From NCBI GenBank assembly GCA_039819115.1, contig JBCBST010000015.1, positions 1 to 40,758 of the forward strand: 40,758 bases of DNA, read 5' to 3'. The position numbers and the translations under genes were made by a program. Source of the stretch: JBCBST01 sp039819115 (GTDB taxonomy: Bacteria; Bacteroidota; Rhodothermia; Balneolales; Balneolaceae). Each line of letters opens with the position of its first letter. Positions within the stretch are counted from its first letter, which is position 1. Shown piece after piece: positions 1-7,600 of the stretch. The notes beneath the pieces were generated by a model, which did not search any database, was not told where the DNA came from, and saw only the letters and a list, made by a program, of their open reading frames with translations.

Positions 1-1
1 A

Positions 2-265
2 CTGGGTTTTTTGAAAACCGTTGCTTTTTACCGGGACCTGGGTGAATTCCGGACGTTCGACACACATATTGAACGTATCGGAAAGCACCTCATTCAAGAA
101 TATCCTTTTAATCCGTACACTCATGTGTATATGGGCACTTTTTATGACCGGAATGGTGAAATTGAAAAAGCCAGGCACCATTACCGGGAAATTGTAGAAG
201 CCCGGAACTTCTCCCCTAACTGGTATACCGCTGAAGCCAAAAGCTGGCTGAATGATCATCCGTGA
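2..265 (+). CDS. C-terminal fragment of a protein with a TPR-like helical tail
   Basis: The reading frame is open to the left edge of the window, so only the last 88 or so codons are present and the true start lies outside. The tail contains a helix-turn-helix pattern (THVYMGTFYDRNGEIEKARHH) resembling a tetratricopeptide repeat: small and aromatic residues at repeat positions followed by an amphipathic helix. This kind of tail follows enzyme domains in several Bacteroidota proteins, but the catalytic part, if any, cannot be seen. It converges on the SDR gene with about 18 bases between stop codons. Function unknown. Confidence 0.6.
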   Translation: MGFLKTVAFYRDLGEFRTFDTHIERIGKHLIQEYPFNPYTHVYMGTFYDRNGEIEKARHHYREIVEARNFSPNWYTAEAKSWLNDHP

Positions 266-283
266 TATACTTAGCTTACATCC

Positions 284-1000
284 TTAAAACGGAGCCACTT
301 CTCCACCTTGCGGCATAATAGTCATCTCTTCGGCAACGCTTTGGGGAGAGAGCCGAGTAAGGTCTTTGATGATCAACCCAACATCCTCGGGGTTGATCAA
401 TGTTTTCGGATCAACAGTGCTACCAGCCCAGGAGTTTGAGTATGTTTGTCCAAGATTTATCGTGGTTACCGACAGGTTTCGGCCATACCATTCTTTTCTG
501 AGAGAACGCATATACCCATTAAGAGCGTGTTTGCTCATGGCGTATGCTCCGCAATTATCGAAACCGACCAACCCTGCACGAGAGCTAATACTAACAATAA
601 GTCCCTGGTCTTGTTTCACCATAAAGGGAAGACAGTAACTCGCCATTAAAAAAGCGGACAATGTGTTTACCCGAAACTGGGCTTCAAATTCATCGGGAGA
701 AGTATGTTCCAGTTTTTTAAATAAGAAGTGTCCGGCATTGTTTACTAACACGCCTGGGTTCAACGTATCAAATGGGATAGTGGCTATTTCTTTCTCCTTA
801 CTTACATCCGCGACAAACCATTGAACCGATACAGCACCCAACCGAATGAGCTCTTTCTTTGCGGTAATCAGGTCTTCTTCATTTCTGGCGATAAGTACAA
901 TCGGATGATCGGTATCTCTGGCAAATACCTTGGCAATTGCCCATCCGATTCCTTTAGAACCACCCGTTATAACAACAGAACATTCACTGGAAATACTCAC
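284..1000 (-). CDS. SDR-family NAD(P)-dependent oxidoreductase
   Basis: Classical short-chain dehydrogenase of 238 residues. Visible motifs are the Rossmann loop TGGSKGIG at residues 12-19, the NNAG motif near residue 88, a catalytic Ser in the VSISSRAG stretch, and YAMSK as the Tyr/Lys catalytic pair. The start is a GTG that overlaps the TGA of queE (GTGA), so translation is probably coupled. It is the last gene of a queD-queE-SDR set. Co-transcription with two genes acting on pterin-like or 7-deazapurine intermediates makes a pterin or deazaguanine substrate possible (sepiapterin reductase is also an SDR), but the sequence does not fix the substrate and a 3-oxoacyl-ACP reductase-like activity is equally possible. 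Confidence 0.85.
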   Translation of the reverse strand: MSISSECSVVITGGSKGIGWAIAKVFARDTDHPIVLIARNEEDLITAKKELIRLGAVSVQWFVADVSKEKEIATIPFDTLNPGVLVNNAGHFLFKKLEHTSPDEFEAQFRVNTLSAFLMASYCLPFMVKQDQGLIVSISSRAGLVGFDNCGAYAMSKHALNGYMRSLRKEWYGRNLSVTTINLGQTYSNSWAGSTVDPKTLINPEDVGLIIKDLTRLSPQSVAEEMTIMPQGGEVAPF

Positions 1001-1641
1001 GGTACATTCAAAAACTTATGCGTTTGTAAACTGATTCCCCATTGAGGGTTTGCTTTCACATAATCCACAATGAGCGGGATAGATTCGGGGGTATCCCACT
1101 CCGGCTGAAGCAGGAGCGTTGTGCCTTCCGGACATTTCAACGCATGTTGTTCTGCCCATTTAAAATCATTTTTTCGGAGGACCACCACTTTTAACTCGTC
1201 TACATGAGCATAGATTTCTTCCAAGGGTGGTTTAAACTTCTTGGGAGAAAGCGTAACCCAGTCGAAACGACCTGAAAACGGAGAGGAACCGCTGGTCTCA
1301 ATATGTGTTTTTAAACCGGCTTCTTGTAAAGCTATAGTAAGTGCGTCGAGGTTATGTAATAGCGGTTCGCCCCCCGTGATTACCGCAAAGGGTGCTCCAC
1401 TCTTCTTGGCTACCTCCACCAATTCGTTCACCTTAAGACGGGGGTGGGCTGATTCGTCCCAGCTTTCTTTCACATCACACCACCAGCAACCAACATCACA
1501 TCCTCCGGTACGGATAAAGTAGGAAGCTTTTCCTGTGTGTGCGCCTTCGCCCTGGATGGTATAAAAATGCTCCATGACAGGGTATTCCACTTCCATAACA
1601 TCAGGTGCACCAACGGTTGGTATGATAGTGGTATCAGACAT
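997..1641 (-). CDS. queE: 7-carboxy-7-deazaguanine synthase (QueE), radical SAM
   Basis: Converts 6-carboxy-5,6,7,8-tetrahydropterin to 7-carboxy-7-deazaguanine, the ring-contraction step towards preQ0 and queuosine. The 214-residue protein has the QueE start FYTIQGEGAHTGKASYFIR, then the radical-SAM cysteines C48, C52 and C55 in a CX3CX2C arrangement, and the GGEPLLH SAM-binding motif. An aromatic residue before the last cysteine (WWC) is usual in this family. The start codon lies 8 bases inside the end of queD, so the two are translationally linked. Small size is normal for QueE, which lacks parts of the full radical-SAM barrel. Confidence 0.95.
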   Translation of the reverse strand: MSDTTIIPTVGAPDVMEVEYPVMEHFYTIQGEGAHTGKASYFIRTGGCDVGCWWCDVKESWDESAHPRLKVNELVEVAKKSGAPFAVITGGEPLLHNLDALTIALQEAGLKTHIETSGSSPFSGRFDWVTLSPKKFKPPLEEIYAHVDELKVVVLRKNDFKWAEQHALKCPEGTTLLLQPEWDTPESIPLIVDYVKANPQWGISLQTHKFLNVP

Positions 1642-2023
1642 CCTGGTCGGTATATTCCACCCAGCAGGTATCGGTTTCCCAAACCGTAACGACTAATTCA
1701 ATACCTTCTGGTATTCTTTTTTTGGTTTCCTGATGGATGTATTCTGCAATACGCTCAGCCGTTGTATTAACGTCCATCAACTCATTTAGAACGCCGTGGT
1801 CAAGCCCTCCTTTTTCTGAATCTCGGGCAGCCCACTTCAGTTCTTTAAAGTCACAGACCATATCGTCTGACTTCAGATAAGCTGATGGGTTAAGCTTATG
1901 GGACTTGGCCGTCATTTTAACTTTATAAGAATGGCCATGCATACGGCCACATTTACCGTCGTATCCCTCAATAAAGTGGGCGGCATCAAATTTAAATTGG
2001 GTGTGTAAAATCCAGGTTGGCAC
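1634..2023 (-). CDS. queD: 6-carboxytetrahydropterin synthase (QueD)
   Basis: Makes 6-carboxy-tetrahydropterin from dihydroneopterin triphosphate, the step before QueE. At 129 residues it is a typical length. Zinc ligands are visible as H16 (DAAHF) and H29/H31 (MHGHSY); C25 in GKCGRMHGH is the catalytic cysteine position, and a C-terminal ETDTCWVEY holds the conserved Glu. The start is GTG, chosen because the first beta strand begins immediately after it; no strong ribosome binding site is seen. It starts only 25 bases after the terminator at 2048-2077, so its promoter must overlap that hairpin or lie within it, unless read-through supplies transcription. Confidence 0.95.
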   Translation of the reverse strand: MPTWILHTQFKFDAAHFIEGYDGKCGRMHGHSYKVKMTAKSHKLNPSAYLKSDDMVCDFKELKWAARDSEKGGLDHGVLNELMDVNTTAERIAEYIHQETKKRIPEGIELVVTVWETDTCWVEYTDQDV

Positions 2024-2047
2024 TTCTCAAATGGAATTTATGGATAC

Positions 2048-2077
2048 AAAAAAAGCTCTCCTTTTAGGGGAGAGCTT
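2048..2077 (-). terminator. Rho-independent terminator after the redoxin gene
   Basis: On the minus strand a perfect 9-bp stem (arms at 2053-2061 and 2069-2077, GGAGAGCTT type) with a 7-base loop is followed by seven T residues (2054 to 2048). It lies 25 bases past the stop codon of the redoxin gene and is the first strong terminator downstream of the long minus-strand run that starts at the TonB receptor, so it may end that transcription unit as a whole. Confidence 0.9.
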
Positions 2078-2101
2078 AAAAATAAGAGAATTCTTGCTGA
2101 A

Positions 2102-2719
2102 TTACCGTGTACGCTTAATGGTACATCCCAATGAGCGGGTTGTGGTTTTGCTAACCGCTTCGCCTGCAATCAGTTCGTTTATCGCATTCTCAAGATACGA
2201 TTCTTCTACTTCGTCAGCTGAATCGGCATTATCGTCAATAGCACCCTGGTATACTAACTCCATATTACTATTGAACAGAAATACATCGGGTGTACGAGTT
2301 GCACCAAAAGCGTCCGCCAATTGGTGATCAGTGTCCATTGCGTAGTAAAAGGTGTAGCCCTTTTTGTCCGCGCGCATTTTCATGTCGTCCATGGATTCAC
2401 CTTTATCCCGGATTTTTTCATTCGGATTCAGCGCAATCACACCAATGTTGTTTTCTTTGGCCTGCTCGGCTATGGTGAGGTAACGATCTTCCCATTTTGC
2501 GACCCAGGGGCACGTGTTGCAGGAAAAAATAACGAGTAATCCGTTGTCTTTTGCCACGGACTGAAGCGTAAGGTTCCGTCCGGAAACATCCTCTACTTCG
2601 TGATTGGTCATGGGTGCTTTGGCCCCAATTTCCAGTCGTTCAGCTTTTTTTGAAAAAGCGGCCAGTATCAAGAGAGCACTCAATACCGGTAACATAAACT
2701 TCGTTCTTTTCATGAGCAT
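2102..2719 (-). CDS. Exported redoxin / thioredoxin-family protein
   Basis: A 205-residue protein with a basic N-terminus and a hydrophobic stretch (residues 8-22) that reads as a signal peptide or anchor. The body is an AhpC/TSA-like thioredoxin fold: a strand LLVIFSCNTCPW with a CxxC at C67/C70, then a central helix, and a TRTPDVFLFN segment with the cis-proline. A further Cys near the C-terminus (SLGCTIKR) fits members of this group in which a third cysteine occurs. Likely role is extracytoplasmic thiol-disulfide or peroxide chemistry. It directly follows a TlpA-type protein (4 bases apart), which suggests a redox pair. Two ATG codons, at residues 1 and 3, are possible starts. Confidence 0.85.
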   Translation of the reverse strand: MLMKRTKFMLPVLSALLILAAFSKKAERLEIGAKAPMTNHEVEDVSGRNLTLQSVAKDNGLLVIFSCNTCPWVAKWEDRYLTIAEQAKENNIGVIALNPNEKIRDKGESMDDMKMRADKKGYTFYYAMDTDHQLADAFGATRTPDVFLFNSNMELVYQGAIDDNADSADEVEESYLENAINELIAGEAVSKTTTRSLGCTIKRTR

Positions 2720-2723
2720 CGTA

Positions 2724-3206
2724 TTAGTTTATTACTTTTAGTAATTCCTTTTCAAATTGCTCGAATTCAGCTTTACCCTCCCATTCCGAGGAAACGTCGC
2801 CTTGCTTCGAGAATATGATCGTAAACGGTAGAGCACCCGTCCAAGTTGTGGAAAGTCTTGAAATAAATGTATCGTCCTTTCCTGTTTTGAGATAGGTTGT
2901 GAATCTAACTCCCTGTTCTTCCAGAAACAACTGTGCTTCCGGAACAGCCTCTTTAAAATCGGCGCTTACCAACACAAGTTCAAATTGATTGGCATACTTT
3001 TTTTCTAACTCCAATAAATAGGGAAGCTCCTCAACACAGGGTGAACACCAGGTTGCCCACACATTCAGTAAAATGGGTTTATCCCCTTTGTGATTGGCAA
3101 TTAAACCGGCAAGTTGTTCCGCATCAATGGGTTGAAGTTCCGGCTTTTGAGCATATGAAAGATGTACGCTCATCAAAACAACCAACAGAGAAAGAAAAAT
3201 TTTCAT
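2724..3206 (-). CDS. TlpA-type periplasmic thiol-disulfide oxidoreductase
   Basis: Signal peptide MKIFLSLLVVLMSVHLSYA followed by a thioredoxin fold with the active site WATWCSPCVEELP (C54, C57 from the ATG at 3206) and the cis-Pro segment ALPFTIIF. A TTG codon two positions upstream (3212) also opens the frame, but the ATG at 3206 begins exactly at a good signal sequence and is preferred. TlpA proteins keep periplasmic cysteines reduced, often for cytochrome c assembly, but partners cannot be read from here. It is sandwiched between an alkyltransferase-like gene (stop nearby upstream) and a second redox protein, all on one strand with gaps below 12 bases. Confidence 0.9.
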   Translation of the reverse strand: MKIFLSLLVVLMSVHLSYAQKPELQPIDAEQLAGLIANHKGDKPILLNVWATWCSPCVEELPYLLELEKKYANQFELVLVSADFKEAVPEAQLFLEEQGVRFTTYLKTGKDDTFISRLSTTWTGALPFTIIFSKQGDVSSEWEGKAEFEQFEKELLKVIN

Positions 3207-3215
3207 AGGCAATAA

Positions 3216-3563
3216 CTACGATTCCAGTTCAAAAGGATCCCAAAAATGTCGTTCCCAGTTAACGGTGTATTCTTCAACAAATTCTACCCCTTCCTGCTCC
3301 AATCGTTCCCGCATAGCATCGCCCGGGAAATGATGGCGCCCGGTTAATTGTCCCAGTCGGTTAAGCACGCGATGTGCCGGTATGGCAAAACCTAAGCGTT
3401 CTTTGCTGAGTATGGCGTTATTCATTGCATAGCCCACCATACGAGCCCCGGATTTTACGCCAAGGTATTGGGCAATAGCTCCGTATGAAGTAACCTTACC
3501 TTCCGGTATCAGGGCTACTACTTCATACACTCTGTCGTAGAAATCACTGGGAGACGTTTTCAC
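3216..3563 (-). CDS. Alkyltransferase-like protein (ATL), MGMT family without the acceptor Cys
   Basis: A 115-residue protein covering the DNA-binding C-terminal domain of O6-alkylguanine-DNA alkyltransferases: FYDRVYEVVALIPEGKVTSYG (wing and helix start), the ARMVGYAM arginine region and IPAHRVLN. In true alkyltransferases the last motif is PCHRV; here the acceptor cysteine is Ala63. This is the hallmark of ATL proteins, which bind alkylated guanine and hand it to nucleotide excision repair rather than repairing it directly. It lies 43 bases after the metallophosphoesterase gene and 9 bases before the TlpA start, so it may be read through from the mannan operon, with no obvious functional link. 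Confidence 0.9.
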   Translation of the reverse strand: MKTSPSDFYDRVYEVVALIPEGKVTSYGAIAQYLGVKSGARMVGYAMNNAILSKERLGFAIPAHRVLNRLGQLTGRHHFPGDAMRERLEQEGVEFVEEYTVNWERHFWDPFELES

Positions 3564-3606
3564 GCATCACCTGTTGGTTGGATCATCACGCAATCATAAA
3601 CTGGTA

Positions 3607-5403
3607 TTATTCGGGGTGTATAATCCTGAATATTCCACTTCTTTCATAATCTACTTCACTATCCCAAACCGGACGCCACCAAAACTCAGAGGGTTTGGTG
3701 TTTTCCGGGCGATCATGATCCATCACCCCTATGTTTATGCGAATTTCTTTCAGCTCATCTATGGTCAAAGACGATAGTGCCTGTAAAGGGATAGCTAGTT
3801 CAAGTATCTGGTTTTGCTCCTTAGTAGTAATCATTGCATGAGCCAAAGATGGCCAAGGGGTATCCCCTGTTTCTACGCCTACCTGCCCGTCACTATCCAG
3901 GTAGATAACAGCACTCAGAGGAGATCTGGAATCTGTTCCGATGGCCAGATCCACATAGAATTTATCAAAGCGTATGTCGGATGGATGTTGTTTAAGAATG
4001 CGCGTATCGTCATTAAACCGGGCACCTATATACAATACGTTATCGCTCAGACATGCCGCAAACTGCAGGTTACCATCTTCTTTACCCTTCCAGTCCCAAC
4101 CCTGCCTCAGATACTGTGGAGCCTCGACGGTAATCATCCTATTGTTATCCCACTCGGTTAATTTTCCATCCACATTTATTGAACACGTGGCTTTAGGCAA
4201 AGGGTGTATCCAGTCCATTAATATCGTGCCCGTTGCGGGAGCCTGTATATCTGGTTTAGGCTCTCTTTCAAATCCGGCCATCAGTTCAATCTGAAGCGGA
4301 TGATTATCTAACGTGGCCATTTTTACAGCCTGATCAGTCGCCTTTAGCTGCATGGAAAGGGTTTCTTCCACTCCCGGTGCCAGTGTTTTGCTGATGGAAT
4401 CCGGGTAGAAAGAGATTCCATGTTGAGGAGGAAACGTGCCATGAACCTTCATAGGTCGGGCGGCTGTATTTCGTAATTCAACGACGATGTCATGATCGGT
4501 CAATTCCGCAGCATCCATGACGGATGGTTGAACCGACATCCACTCCCCTCTACGTATAACCTGGATATCGGCATAATCTGCTTCCGAAACGATATCAGGT
4601 TCAAGAATGCCATCTATCTCGATATGGGCAATTTCCGGCTCTTTATCCTTCATAGTCACCCAGGTGATATGATCAAATTCACCCAGGTTTTTATTCCTCA
4701 TCCAGCTCCCTCCACCTGTGGTGGCCAGCGTATAATGCTCCATACCATTGTGTATTTTATACCGATAATGATGATGATGACCAGAGAACACGGTATATGA
4801 TCGAGTACCCAGAGCCTGTTCTATTTTTTCGTATCCGGCTTTATCGCCGTACGACCACAAAGGACGATGCATGAATACAAAGGTCCACCGTACGTCTTCA
4901 TGTTCACTAAGAACATCTTCGAAATAGGTAATCTGTTCTTCTCCCAGACCTCCATTCTTTATGGCATCGGTATTTAGGATAACGAAAAGCACATTGTTGT
5001 ATAAAAAATGATAGTAGTCTCTTCCATGACGGTCTTTCCAAACCTGGGTTAGTAACTCATTACTGGTATCGTGATTTCCCGGGACGTAGTAGAATTTCAT
5101 ATCCAGTTTATCCACGATGGCATCAAATTCGTCCCACTGGGCATTCCAGACTTCAGGATCTTCGGTGTAGCCGTCAATTAAATCACCTACTGACAGCACA
5201 AATTCGGGTTGCATCAGATTTACTTTATCCATGGCCGCAGCAAAAATTCCAGGTCTCATTCCGCCCGTGCGGTCTCCAACAATGGCAAACCGGATAAAAG
5301 AAGACGAATGATTTACTGGCTTATCTGTTTCTGGTAAGTGCTGGGCTTGCAGTGGGTTAACGAATATCAAACTAATAAAAAACCACAGGAAATAGGTTTT
5401 CAT
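3607..5403 (-). CDS. Secreted metallophosphoesterase with C-terminal CBM9/DOMON-like domain
   Basis: 598 residues with a signal peptide (MKTYFLWFFISLIFVNPLQA, cut near residue 20). The calcineurin-like phosphoesterase domain occupies roughly residues 36-270 and shows all metal-site blocks: FAIVGDRTGG (D44), SVGDLIDGY (D74), PGNHDT, FMHRP and FSGHHHHY. A linker beta-sandwich follows (about 280-400), then a stretch starting SINVDGKLTEWD (about 405-598) that looks like the CBM9/DOMON-like fold seen in extracellular carbohydrate-active proteins. It starts 11 bases after the TIM-barrel gene and is the last obviously extracellular gene of the mannan run. Substrate is not shown; removal of phosphate from glycans or released sugars is an inference from context. 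Confidence 0.85.
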   Translation of the reverse strand: MKTYFLWFFISLIFVNPLQAQHLPETDKPVNHSSSFIRFAIVGDRTGGMRPGIFAAAMDKVNLMQPEFVLSVGDLIDGYTEDPEVWNAQWDEFDAIVDKLDMKFYYVPGNHDTSNELLTQVWKDRHGRDYYHFLYNNVLFVILNTDAIKNGGLGEEQITYFEDVLSEHEDVRWTFVFMHRPLWSYGDKAGYEKIEQALGTRSYTVFSGHHHHYRYKIHNGMEHYTLATTGGGSWMRNKNLGEFDHITWVTMKDKEPEIAHIEIDGILEPDIVSEADYADIQVIRRGEWMSVQPSVMDAAELTDHDIVVELRNTAARPMKVHGTFPPQHGISFYPDSISKTLAPGVEETLSMQLKATDQAVKMATLDNHPLQIELMAGFEREPKPDIQAPATGTILMDWIHPLPKATCSINVDGKLTEWDNNRMITVEAPQYLRQGWDWKGKEDGNLQFAACLSDNVLYIGARFNDDTRILKQHPSDIRFDKFYVDLAIGTDSRSPLSAVIYLDSDGQVGVETGDTPWPSLAHAMITTKEQNQILELAIPLQALSSLTIDELKEIRINIGVMDHDRPENTKPSEFWWRPVWDSEVDYERSGIFRIIHPE

Positions 5404-5414
5404 ACGTACCGGTG

Positions 5415-6410
5415 TTAAGAAGATAGATAGCGTTCGATGAGAGATTTAGTAGCCAGGGTTCCGTCTTTTTCGCTGAGTTGATTTCCTTCAAATTCTGCAC
5501 TGATATGCCCATCGTACCCACTCTCAGCGACAATACCCATCATGCGTTTAAAATCAATGGTAGTCTCATACCCGGAATCATCAAAGGCATACGATTTGGC
5601 ACTCACCGCTTTGGCAAGTGGCATCAGCTTACTCACTCCTTCATAGCGATCGTACCGGTGCTCCCCATTCCATATGCGGGTTTGAGACCATTGAAAATTA
5701 TCAAAATCAACCATAGTGCCCAGGCGTGGGTCATCAACCAACTGGATCGTCTGCAGGAGCCAGTCGGGATTACTGGACAAACCGCCATGATTTTCGATAA
5801 GAATCGAAAGATCCATTTCCCGGGCATTCTCTAACAGCTGATGCAATCCATCCACACAACGCTTTTTTTGTTCCTCCCAGTCTCCCACGCTGTGAGCATT
5901 AACCCGTATAGCAAAACAGTCCAGTTCTTTTGCGGCGTAGAGCCAGTTTGCATGCCGGGTTACGGCTTCCTTTTGTTTTGCAGCATCCGGATCTCCAAGC
6001 ATTCCCTCTTCGTCTACCATGATGAGCATATTTTCTATGCCTTCTGATTGGGTTCTTCCCTTTAGCTCTTTGAGAAAGACCGTATCGCGAGCGTGTCCAT
6101 ACATCAGCGTATTCACGTATTCCACTGCCCCGAAACCAAGTTCACGGGCTTTTACAGGGAAATCTAGCGGATGTAACTCACCCTGCCATGTTTGATCCGG
6201 GTCAGTTTTAAGTAAGCGAAGCCATTCATGGTAATCATTTTCTTTAAGGTCTCCGAAAATGGCTCGGTGAAATGCCCATTGAGACAAGGCGATACGGTTC
6301 TTTTTATCCTCGGCGATGTGCATACTAATGCCTGATGAGTGAATTCCGGGAATTAATGCGATTCCTAATGCTGTGCTTGCCTGTAAAAATGCCCGCCTTG
6401 AAATATTCAT
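5415..6410 (-). CDS. Tat-exported sugar isomerase/epimerase-like TIM-barrel protein
   Basis: The ATG at 6410 is chosen because it begins a twin-arginine signal (MNISRRAFLQASTALGIAL) and sits 4 bases after the GH26 stop; the frame is open 31 codons further up but those codons overlap the GH26 gene. The mature part is a xylose-isomerase-like/AP-endonuclease-2-like barrel with metal-binding type blocks ILIENHGG (Glu), TMVDFDNF (Asp) and HISAEFEG (Glu). Length of 331 residues fits the sugar phosphate isomerase/epimerase family. The Tat signal places it in the periplasm, so free rather than phosphorylated sugars are the more likely substrate. Its position between GH26 and metallophosphoesterase genes ties it to mannan use, but the reaction is unknown. 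Confidence 0.8.
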   Translation of the reverse strand: MNISRRAFLQASTALGIALIPGIHSSGISMHIAEDKKNRIALSQWAFHRAIFGDLKENDYHEWLRLLKTDPDQTWQGELHPLDFPVKARELGFGAVEYVNTLMYGHARDTVFLKELKGRTQSEGIENMLIMVDEEGMLGDPDAAKQKEAVTRHANWLYAAKELDCFAIRVNAHSVGDWEEQKKRCVDGLHQLLENAREMDLSILIENHGGLSSNPDWLLQTIQLVDDPRLGTMVDFDNFQWSQTRIWNGEHRYDRYEGVSKLMPLAKAVSAKSYAFDDSGYETTIDFKRMMGIVAESGYDGHISAEFEGNQLSEKDGTLATKSLIERYLSS

Positions 6411-6414
6411 GCAT

Positions 6415-7590
6415 TCAGAATCCGGTAAGGGTATACATATCGGGAAGCTCATCTTCAAAGAGAACAAATCCATCTTCTCTGAAACTCCTGAAATCGGAAG
6501 CACTGGAATGCCCCTGGTAGGGCGCGTAAAAATGTCCTTCTTTAGTCCATTCCTGAGCGTTTCTCCAGGTTAATACGTAGGCAATCTGTTTACTATCTTC
6601 GCTATACTGTATGGCTTTAAGCAGTTTTTGGGTGAACCAGGTGGGATCTGTCATGCCCTCCAAACCGGTTTCTGTAATCGCTGCAATCTTATTCCGATCT
6701 CTGGCTTGTGAGGCTAACCAGGAAAGATGTTCACCCAGGGCTGCTACCCCATCCTCATGTCCATATCTGCCTTGCAGGGTGAAATAGTCATCAAACCCGA
6801 GAATATCCACGTAGGCATCACCCGGGTACTTTTCCCAGTAGTCGTCATATGAGTCGAACTCACTCAATGAGTTTGGAGAGTAGGCGTATAGCAGATTATG
6901 CACTTGTTTTACGTCTCTCAGATACTCTACGGTATATCGCCATAGGCTAACATATTCTTCAACCGTGGTACTTTCTGATCCCCACCAGAACCACCAACCG
7001 GTGTGTTCGTGATAGGGACGGAAAATCACGGGTATTAATTCTTGCTGATCCGAATCAGCTTTCAGGTCAGAAACGAACGATGCAAACCGGTCGAGCATCG
7101 CGTTAAATTCGTTGTGTAAATCACCGTCCGGAAGCAGCCGGTGAGCAACACGAGTGGTATCCCAGGTATCGCCTTCAGTACCCAGATGGTTCATATGCCA
7201 GCTGAGGGTGATCACACCACCCCGCTGATACCCTTCTTTTATCCACTGCTTCATGTTGTCGAAATCCACCCCATCAAGGTTATCGGCTTTATCGATTTGA
7301 GCCAAGTCTCCCAAGTCCCACCCGTATACTGCGGGGTAGGATCCTGATGCTTCTTTCACATCCGATCGTCCTTGTTCATTCTCCCATTTTACACCATACG
7401 CAAGGTCATCTTCATGACCGTACAACACATGAGTTGCAGATATCTTCTTCAGGTTGGCAAACAAAGCTTTGGTTTCCTGTGTTGCCTGTGCGTCTACCAG
7501 GGTGTATGGGTAGGCCGGTTTTTGTTCAGTCGCCTGACAGGAGATGCAAAAGAGGCCGATACAGGCAAAAAGCAGTCCGTTGTTCATCAT
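6415..7590 (-). CDS. GH26 beta-mannanase lipoprotein (copy 1)
   Basis: Hydrolyses beta-1,4-mannosidic bonds. The start at 7590 (MMNNGLLFACIGLFCISC) gives a lipoprotein signal; 24 upstream codons in frame would overlap the transporter stop and spoil the signal peptide. GH26 signatures are VIFRPYHEHTGWWFWWG, with the acid/base Glu at residue 195, and AAITETGLEG, with the nucleophile Glu at 307. The mature enzyme is a single catalytic module of about 370 residues without a visible carbohydrate-binding domain. It is a clear paralogue of the GH26 gene on the far side of the transporter; the two share the RSDVKE/RSDVKD, FRPYHEH and YAPY blocks. Surface anchoring and proximity to a symporter suggest release of mannobiose at the cell envelope. 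Confidence 0.93.
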   Translation of the reverse strand: MMNNGLLFACIGLFCISCQATEQKPAYPYTLVDAQATQETKALFANLKKISATHVLYGHEDDLAYGVKWENEQGRSDVKEASGSYPAVYGWDLGDLAQIDKADNLDGVDFDNMKQWIKEGYQRGGVITLSWHMNHLGTEGDTWDTTRVAHRLLPDGDLHNEFNAMLDRFASFVSDLKADSDQQELIPVIFRPYHEHTGWWFWWGSESTTVEEYVSLWRYTVEYLRDVKQVHNLLYAYSPNSLSEFDSYDDYWEKYPGDAYVDILGFDDYFTLQGRYGHEDGVAALGEHLSWLASQARDRNKIAAITETGLEGMTDPTWFTQKLLKAIQYSEDSKQIAYVLTWRNAQEWTKEGHFYAPYQGHSSASDFRSFREDGFVLFEDELPDMYTLTGF

Positions 7591-7600
7591 GATAAAGGGA

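Noticed and set aside
6411..6503. Longer N-terminus for the TIM-barrel protein
   Set aside because: It would overlap the GH26 coding region and bury the twin-arginine signal; the ATG at 6410 begins directly with that signal.
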